The notes under the pieces were generated by a model. It was not told the DNA's origin. It did not search any database and saw only the letters and a list, made by a program, of their open reading frames with translations. A program made the position numbers and the translations under genes. This document shows positions 56,935 through 64,000 of a DNA stretch of 64,000 nucleotides, piece after piece (position 1 is the stretch's first letter; each line of letters opens with the position of its first letter). The stretch is from Rhizomys pruinosus (Eukaryota; Chordata; Mammalia; Rodentia; Spalacidae), in NCBI GenBank assembly GCA_009823505.1, contig VZQC01000265.1, positions 3,752,951 to 3,816,950 of the forward strand, given 5' to 3'.

Positions 56935-57425
56935 ATAGACTGAATAATACTGCAGCCTTCCAAACTGTGCTTGTTGAAATCCTACCCTCAAGGGGATGTT
57001 ATTAGGAGGCAGGACCTTTGGGAGGTGACTAGATCATGAAGATGAGCCACTCATGAATAAAGTTAGCGCTCTCATAAAAGAGAGATTCCAGGCCTGGAGA
57101 GATGGCTCAGTGGTTAGGAGTACTGGTTGCTCTTACAGAGGACCTGGGTTCTCTTCCCAGTACCTACATGGTGATTAAGGACCATCCATAGATCCGGTTT
57201 CAGGGGAACCTAATGCTTCTTCTGACCTCTGTGGGCATTACACAACACAGTTCACTTACACACATGCAGGCAATATACTCATGTAAATAAATAAAAATAA
57301 GTAAACAAATAAATGAAGTATTAAAAAATAAAAGAGATTCTTTGTTCTTTCTGTGTGTGAGGACAGAGAAAAGGTGATGGAGAACCAACCAGAAAGGAGC
57401 TCCTCACCAGACATTGCCTCTGTAG
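56935..57425 (+). mobile_element. Old MaLR LTR (MLT/MST-like) with B2 inserted
   Basis: GCAGGACCTTTGGGAGGTGAC, ACTCATGAATAAAGTTAGCG, TCATAAAAGAGAG, GTGTGAGGACAGAG and CTCCTCACCAGACATTG follow the MLT/MST order. The 3' end is missing here but a matching end lies at 58605-58700. Confidence 0.7.
57091..57326 (+). mobile_element. B2/B3-type SINE (short variant)
   Basis: GGCCTGGAGAGATGGCTCAG head. Flanked by ATAAAAGAGA(GA)TTC repeats of the LTR. Confidence 0.92.
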
Positions 57426-57774
57426 ATGGATTTGTTACAGTAACAGAAAAGCCCTTTAAGATAAAACTGGTCAAGAATATCAGAATCTCTGGTCTAGGTG
57501 GACCCTTAACTTTCCAGCTTGGGGGGGGGTCAATCCCCTGGTTACAGGACCAGCCCTAGGAAGGCAGGTTCACCTTAAGTCATGCTAATGTTAATAACAT
57601 TAGTGTTTTAAAGAGGTGGTGAACTTTTCCTGCCTGGAATCCCTGCCCCCTAGTGCAGTGCTTATGGACCAAGCCACAGACTTGTAGCTTTCTGTAAGTC
57701 TGCCTACTTTTCTGAATTCTTCAGAAAAACCTACTCCTTTTCTTCCTTCTATCTCTTTTTCTAAAGAGAATATT

Positions 57775-57993
57775 ATTTACTATTTTAATTTTATGTGTAT
57801 GAGTGTATTGCCTTCAAGTATGTAAGTGCACCCGTGTTGTGCAATGGGCATGGAGATCAGAGGAAGGCATTAGATCTCCTGGGATTGGAGTTACAAACAG
57901 TTGTTAGCTGCCACGTGGGGGCTGGGAATCAAATCCAGGTCCTCTACAAGAGCAGACAGTGCTCTGAACTGCAGAGCCATCTCTCCACCACAT
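57775..57993 (-). mobile_element. B2/B3-type SINE, diverged
   Basis: Reverse copy ending AGAGCCATCTCTCCACC. The centre CTGGGATTGGAGTTACAAAC has no duplication. Confidence 0.88.
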
Positions 57994-58256
57994 GTGTCTC
58001 TATTGTAAACATGCTCTCCCTAACATTTTGGGCTACCACATTTACTTTTGTCTTAATGCTCCCTTCCCTCCCTGCCTCTGGCTGCTAGTTAGCCACTTTG
58101 TCTGACCACTATGCTGGCTTTAAACCAGCATGGCTTTGTGAAAATTTCCCTTCTCCTCTACAGAGAGGCTGCTGAGATTTATAGCTTGCCTGCCCTGAGG
58201 ATTTTTCCTTATACACTAATAAAACTGTCCTAAAGCTTTCATTTGAGTACATTCTT

Positions 58257-58523
58257 TTTTTTTTTTAATTTTTTTTTTTTTTTTATTAATTTTATTTAGT
58301 TCTGTATGTGTGTGAATGTACTGCCTGCATGCAAGTCTGTGCACCCGTGTCGTGCAACGCCGCGGAGGTCAGAAGAGGGTCTCGGATTCCCCTGGAGCTG
58401 GAGTTCTCCTGGAATTGGAGTTTCAGACGGCTCTCGGCCGCCATATGGGTGCTGGGGATCGAACCCGGGTCCTCTGTAAGAGCAGTCGGCGCTCTTAACC
58501 GCTAGGCCATCTCTCCAGCCCCC
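58257..58523 (-). mobile_element. B2/B3-type SINE (long variant)
   Basis: Near-consensus copy. Perfect 18-bp TSD TCATTTGAGTACATTCTT (58239-58256, 58524-58541). Confidence 0.96.
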
Positions 58524-58604
58524 TCATTTGAGTACATTCTTAAAGGCTTTTATGAATGAGACTAGGAACCCTAAAAGGGGACAGTGTTTTCCCCTGTGTC
58601 ATAT

Positions 58605-58700
58605 TGATCATGGACTTCAAACCTCCAGAACTGTGAGAAGCACATTTCTGTTATTTATAAGCCACCCAGGTTATGAGACTTTGTTCCATAGCAGGTGGAA
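58605..58700 (+). mobile_element. MLT/MST-type LTR 3' end
   Basis: ATCATGGACTTCAAACCTCC, AGAACTGTGAGAAG, TATAAGCCACCCAGG is the standard 3' end of MLT/MST LTRs. Possibly the missing end of the LTR at 56935. Confidence 0.6.
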
Positions 58701-59104
58701 CAAAGGCCCATATCAGCCCAGTAGGATGAGTACAGTGGTAAAGGCCTCACAGAGGTCCCTGAATACAGTGCATAAGACGTACCCATGTCTCCACCTTGTG
58801 AATGGAACAACTGGCTTTTTGTAGCGTCCCAGACATTCTTAGAGGATAGAAAGTATCTAGTAACAGATACTGGAAATGTAGTGTAGGTATAGAGAAGTTT
58901 ATGTGGCAAATCCAGAAAGTAAGAGACCTGTGGGGTAGAGTTCTGACACGGGCCAGAAAAATAGCAAAACAAACAAACAACAAACAAAGAAAAACAAAAA
59001 ACAAAACTGCACTGCATATCCACCCCACATCTAGACCATGCATGTCCTCAAGTTCATCCTAAGCACTTGGAGTTTACTTGCCAAACCACGAGGCACTAAG
59101 AGAG
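58701..59104. other. Unassigned DNA
   Basis: Nothing recognised apart from an A/C-rich low-complexity stretch at about 58967-59007. Confidence 0.45.
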
Positions 59105-59235
59105 ACACTAGGTATGGTGGTGCTTGCCTTTAATCCCAGCATTTGGGAGATAGAGGCAGGAAGATCTCTGTGAGACTGAGGCCAGCCTAATTTACATAGT
59201 GAGTTCCAGGTTGGCTGGGGCTACAGGAGACCCTG
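59105..59235 (+). mobile_element. B1 SINE, diverged
   Basis: CACTAGGTATGGTGGTGCTTGCC through GGGGCTACAGGAGACCCTGG, running directly into a GAAA tract. Confidence 0.9.
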
Positions 59236-59257
59236 GCAAGAAAGAAAGAAAGAACGA

Positions 59258-59313
<56 letters not shown>

Positions 59314-59345
59314 AAGAAGGAAGGAAGGAAGGGAGAGAGAGAGAG

Positions 59346-59392
<47 letters not shown>

Positions 59393-59412
59393 GAAGAGAA
59401 GAGAAAGAAACA
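59236..59412. repeat. (GAAA)n microsatellite, interrupted
   Basis: GAAA units with inner GAGAGA and GGAA variants, probably grown from the A-tail of the adjacent B1. Open frames on both strands are artefacts. Confidence 0.97.
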
Positions 59413-60830
59413 AAACAACAACAAAAAAACCCTAAAACCATGCGGTACCAAGGGGAAAGGATTTTTGTCAGAGAAGCTGCATGGACAGATTTGCATTTGG
59501 GTAGGATGGGGATGGGAGACCAGGTGGAAGGCAGCAGAGGAGAAGGGAGAATGAAGTATAAAGGGGAGGGGCCGACCTAGCTATCTGAGAGTCTTTGTGG
59601 AGGGGTATAGTGGACAGATACCAGCCTTGTACCCTGGGGTGAGGCCTCTGGTTTGAATAAGATTAAAGTACATCATCAAATTGCCCCTTGGTCTGTCACT
59701 GGATGGATCATCAGGCAGCTCATTACTTGTGTGCAGAGCAGGAAGAAAGATCTGTAAAGCCATGGGAGGATGAGAACAGGTAGGAACGGAGAGAAGCCAA
59801 GAGAAAGTGTGGGTGCCTCCTAGGTGGGCCATTTGACAGGCAGGCAACAGTTCCCAGCTCTGGATGCACTGTCATCATCTGGAGACTTGCCTTTTGGAGG
59901 GGCAAAGTAGCGAATACTGCAAGCTGTGTGTGGCCCAGGACTTCCATTTGATTGCTGGGCTAAAGGCGAGGTGTTTGCATTTTTTAAATGTTCCCAGGCA
60001 CATGCAGTATATTAAATGCTTTGTGAATTGTATTTCTTTTGGGAGGTCACTCTATTTGATTTACTGAGTGGAACTTTGACCAACTCAGACTAATTCTATA
60101 TAAAATCCTATGTTCTCATAGTCAGATGTCTCAATGGCAATTCTCTGTTCACTTTTTCCTTTCCTTTGCTCTTCTGTAAACTTTGCAAAGCTTGTGAGTT
60201 TGAGACAAGTGCTGGTTGTATAAGAAGCTGGAGAAAGGGATGGTCCTACTATCAGTGACTATTTAGATGACTGAGGAGAGACCCTGAGATCTGTGTTCTC
60301 CCCATCCCAAATGAAGCCAGAGGCAGAATGTGGAGCTCAGCTACCTGGCAAGTGCAGGACATGGTACTTTTTTTTTTTCACAGCCAGTATAGATTTGTCA
60401 CATCGTACAACTAGGTGCAACCATTTACAATTTAAGGGATGCACATCAGACACCCACAAAGGATAAGTAATTTCTCAATATTTCATCCTCCCAAGTGGCA
60501 ACTAGAAGCATTTCCAGACAGTCACAGGCTTCTTAGATGTTCTGTTCCAAGATAATTGGTCTTAAGCTGCCATCATACGTTACAACCACCTGCAGTGCAG
60601 TGGCCCTTAAAGTCACCTGTCTCCTCCAAGTTCCATGGGGGAAAATACCTTATTGGCTTTGCCACACATTAGGTTCAGAGTCAGCATTAAATACTTAACT
60701 ACTGACTGAACAGCCTGTTCTATTAACTCTGCATTGTAGTTCACATCTCATGTTGGCTGGCTGTTCTATTCCCCATGCATGCTGTTTAGAACCTCCAACT
60801 GAGGTTCCCGAAGATTCTCATCAGCTTTAT

Positions 60831-60833
<3 letters not shown>
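59413..60833. other. Unassigned DNA
   Basis: No recognised gene or repeat. Confidence 0.45.

Positions 60834-60876
<43 letters not shown>
60834..60876. repeat. (CT)n microsatellite
   Basis: About 21 CT units next to a B3 element. Confidence 0.97.
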
Positions 60877-60879
<3 letters not shown>

Positions 60880-60892
60880 CCTTCTCTAATAC

Positions 60893-61112
60893 CTTTAAAA
60901 TGATTTATTGCTATTTTATGTAGGAGTGTTTTGCCTGCATGTAAGTGCACCCACCACATGTGTGCAGTGCTTGCAAATGACAGAAGAGGGTGTCAGATGT
61001 CCTGGAACTGGAGTTAAGGGAGATGTTAACTGCCATGTAGGTGCTGGGCACTGAATCCAGGTCGTCCGTAAGAGCAGCCAGTACTCTTAACTGCTGAGCC
61101 ATCTCTCCAGCC
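60893..61112 (-). mobile_element. B3-type SINE
   Basis: Reverse copy with GAGGGTGTCAGATGTCCTGG and GAGCCATCTCTCCAGCCCC. Short CTCTAATAC/TTCTAATAC flanks. Confidence 0.9.
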
Positions 61113-62073
61113 CCCTTTTCTAATACATTCCCCCTTCTTTCTCCCTTTTCTCTTATAGCTATACATTCTGCAGTTAAATAATACCACCCCAAACAGAATG
61201 CCCTGTTGCTTGCCCTGGACATGACACTCAAAGGTGAGCCTGACTCAGTGCTTTACACAGAGCCAGACCCACCTCCCCAGGGATCGCCTACATTCTTAGC
61301 ATGTTCAGACTTCCCAACAATCCTGACAGGAGTATGCCCATATTTTTTCCATATGAATTTGCTGTGACTGTGAATGAAGTCTTCTGAAACTCACTCTCTC
61401 ACCTGACATCCCCAAATTGTTGAAATGCTTTGTACTCCCTGTCACTGGGTCATTAGTCCAAGCTCCATGGATGACTCAGTGAGTCAGAGGATTCAGCTAG
61501 TCAAACAGAAGGCAGCGGCCTAGGCCAGAAGTTGCAGCCTGATTTCCACTCACTAGTCTCCCTTACAGCAATCCTTTCTCTGCTGCTCTACAGATTCCTG
61601 CCATGTGGGGGCAGGTGGTTAAAAATGAACATGAGGGAAGGGCAGAATATTGATGTCACCACCCCATGTTTCCCCAGTATCTCTTTTGGAAACGAATCAT
61701 GTCAGAAATGAACCAGACGAACTAGAAAAAGCAACTTTAAGCTTCCAAAGTTCAATTTAAATGACAATTTTAGTTGTAGGCATTTGGTACTGCAAGAAGA
61801 AACATGAAGACCATGTCTGGCTGGCTTTTGGCTTTCATCTTTAAACCTTAGCGACAGTAATCTGTCAGGGGACTGGGAAAGTCAAATTGAAGGAGACAGC
61901 ATGCATCTGCAGAAACATAATCTGGTAATTGTTACAGACTGATGCTCTGGAGAAATGGAACAATGGATCCCTCCAGAGAGCAGGGATTTTTTTTCCCCTG
62001 TACTAATCATTTTGTTTCAGTCTTTATAATGATCTATGGAGACTTATGAAAGAGGCCCTTATAGTAAAAATTA

Positions 62074-62120
<47 letters not shown>

Positions 62121-62654
62121 CATTAAACTGGGGAAACAGTAAGTACCAAATCTGTATTACCTGAACTGAACACAGAAGCAGAATGCCCAATGAACCAGGG
62201 CAGAGCTTGGAAATGATTGCAAAAATATAAAACTCTCTCAGTACTCCCCAAACATTATTTCATGTGTATTGGTTTTAAACTGCAGGGAAATTATCTTCAG
62301 AGTGTGTAAACAAACAGAAGCAAGTGCTTTTTAGACACAGTTGTTAGATAAAAATATTCAATTCAGTTCAACTGACATGAATTATATCCAATTTTTTGTT
62401 TTTATTTTATTCAAATACCAATCTGTTGAAAATGAGGTTTAAGCAGGAAAATATATTGGTGACCATTTTCTGAAGCAAGTAGCAGCAGTTGAAAGAGAGG
62501 GCTCAGAGATGAAAGGGGCCGCGTCTTCCAGGTTACCCAGCTGATCACATAGAGGCACAGAAGAGGAATAGGCATCAGTTGAGTTCTTGTTTACAAGGAC
62601 AACAGTCATTTGCTTTGGTTCTCTTTGGTGATGTAATAAGCTGCTCTCCAGTGT
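61113..62654. other. Mostly unassigned DNA with an (AT)n tract
   Basis: No exon. An AT microsatellite is at about 62076-62114. Confidence 0.5.
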
Positions 62655-62962
62655 CATGGGTTTGAATGCTTGGTGATGCTGTTTGCAGAGATTTAGGAAA
62701 TGGAGACTTGCAGAAGGAATCGCGTCCCTGGGGTGGGCTTTGAGCGGTCCTAGTGATGCCCGTCTCCGGCTTTCTTTCTCTCTGCTTTCAGGGAGTGGTT
62801 GAAGATGTCATCACTTGGCTTTGCTCCTGTCATCTCTGCTGCTAAGCCTCCCCACCATGATGGACTCGTGTCCCTCTGGAACCACAGTCCAAATACACTC
62901 TTCCTTCTGTAAATCACCATCATGGTGTTTTATCACAGCAACAGCAGTAACCAATACAAGGC
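62655..62962 (+). mobile_element. MaLR LTR (ORR1/MT-like)
   Basis: ATGGGTTTGAATGCTTGG, GGGGTGGGCTTTGAGCGG, CCCCACCATGATGGACTC and the end CATGGTGTTTTATCACAGC. A normal block near the 5' end is shortened. Confidence 0.85.
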
Positions 62963-63236
62963 GTGACCAGGTTTTGGCTGGAGGTACTGACATCTGAGGG
63001 TGTGGTGTCTAGCATTGGTCACGTCTGTGACAGCTCTCATCTCCAAGAGAATAAGAGGGGTTACTCTTGAGCCAAATATGACTGAACGTGGCTTAGGAAT
63101 ATAGATTCAGTTCACTCCATATAGCATGTCCCATTGTAAAAATGGTTTCGTTAAGCTTTTATAGTTGTGTAACAAAATACAGTCATGAATCAAGACTTTT
63201 TTCAAATACATTGGTAGGAACATCAGAACTTTTTTT

Positions 63237-64000
63237 TTAGCACAAGCATCCTTCATATAAAACCAATTTGCAAGCAGTTGTGCCCCAGCCCACACAGCCC
63301 AAGGCTCCCACCATCCAGCTGGAGAGGCTTGAATGTTCAATCGAGTTGATCAAATAAGTGTCCAGACTATATTGTCGTAGTTTTACCGTTCACCCCAATC
63401 ACAGCCCCTACAATCTACCACTCCCCCTCTTCCACAGATTGTTCCTTAGGCTTAGAGATGGGGCACAGGTGGACAAGAAGCACAACAGTCTACTTTGTCT
63501 GGAGATGTCATTTTGGGCTCTGATCAATTCTGGCTGTTTCCTTTCATGGGCTGACCGATTGCCCAGGGATAAGCTTTCAATCCTACTAATGAAGCACAAG
63601 CGATTAGATATATACGCATTTAAACATTGCTAGTTACTAAGGTAGGTTACTTTGGTATAGACACAGATGTTTGGATGGTGTGTTAGTCCCTGGATTACTT
63701 TTTTTTTTCCTGAGAAAGATGACAAAGCCTTACTGTGGCGTATAAATCTCCTAATCACTAGAGGGTATAAGCTTGTGGCAACATCCACGAGTTATTCCTC
63801 CAAGGAGAGAGCTAATAATCAAATAAAGTTGGGATATACAGACATATGGCTGCCACTGCTGCACAGTATCTCCAAGCAGGTGAGGTGTAGCTGATGTTGG
63901 TGGAGGAGTCTTGCTTGACTCAAGGAGACCAACATTTGCTTTATTGGTTCAGTGGCCTTTGGTAACACTCTCTGGTATTCCAGAGACCAACTGTATACTT
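63237..64000 (-). repeat. Unidentified repeat X, copy 2 (cut by window end)
   Basis: Direct-orientation counterpart of 53545-54310. It is preceded by TTTTTTTT (63230-63238), consistent with a minus-strand poly-A tail, and continues past the window. The minus frame at 63408-63599 shares the pattern HERKQPEL, QNDISR, NNLWKRG with its counterpart in copy 1. Confidence 0.8.

Noticed and set aside
309..58505. Recurrent 60-70 codon frames containing blocks such as RRGQKRVSDSPGTG or AEVRRGSRIP
   Set aside because: Translations of B2/B3 SINEs, repeated wherever the SINE occurs; not genes.
59187..59496. Several frames of Ser/Phe/Leu or Lys/Glu/Arg repeats
   Set aside because: Artefacts of the (GAAA)n microsatellite.
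1..64000. CRISPR arrays, prokaryotic operons, tRNA or rRNA genes
   Set aside because: Spaced direct repeats here are SINEs or microsatellites. The tRNA-like A/B boxes belong to SINEs. No intact tRNA cloverleaf or rRNA sequence was seen.
53545..64000. The two X copies as LTRs of one 9.7-kb provirus
   Set aside because: The sequence between them contains unrelated MaLR, SINEs and unassigned DNA, with no gag/pol/env and no TG..CA ends identified.

Overview
The window looks like nuclear DNA from a muroid-type rodent. It is packed with B1 (7SL-derived) and B2/B3 (tRNA-derived) SINEs, B4-type dimers, LINE-1 3' ends, MaLR-type LTRs and decayed class I endogenous retroviruses (ERVs). The B2 copies carry a tail and an internal 17-bp duplication that differ from the Mus consensus I know, so I do not assign a species. 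No bacterial or viral genome organisation is present. Repeat names come from recognition of consensus features, not from a database search.

Only one part of a host gene is well supported: a CpG island at about 14.34-15.06 kb. Read on the minus strand it has a GC-rich 5' exon, a CRE (TGACGTCA), an upstream ORF, an ATG in good context and, 10 nt later, a perfect splice donor. The gene would run leftwards (14.7 kb towards 1) with a long first intron. I could not recognise the protein or find the next exon.

Layout. 0-2.2 kb: 3' part of a plus-strand L1 with a B2 inserted. 2.2-14 kb: intronic or intergenic sequence with B1s, copies of an LTR-like repeat that I label R1, a CCCATCAGTACC minisatellite and a B1 cluster. 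14.3-15.1 kb: promoter island. 15-25 kb: unassigned DNA with SINEs, R1 copies and one retroposed insert bounded by a 16-bp direct repeat. 25.8-26.75 kb: plus-strand ERV env tail and LTR. 26.75-29.2 kb: R1 and SINEs. 29.65-37.32 kb: a minus-strand class I ERV with two LTRs and a tRNA-Phe-like primer site, deleted from gag CA into RNase H, and flanked by two copies of the same host segment. 37.5-46 kb: B4, MaLR and a dense SINE cluster. 46.3-49.4 kb: two L1 3' ends, the second fused to an RPS21 cDNA fragment, apparently by template switching. 49.4-64 kb: R1, MaLR LTRs, SINEs, microsatellites, and two direct copies (53.5 and 63.2 kb) of an unidentified repeat of about 760 bp.

Nothing here forms an operon or pathway. 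The window records a host promoter embedded in layered retroelement insertions whose order can be read from nesting and target-site duplications (TSDs). The strongest observations are the RPS21-L1 chimera, the ERV flanked by duplicated host sequence, the B2 subfamily with an internal duplication, the two-copy unknown repeat, and the CpG-island exon with only 10 coding nucleotides.
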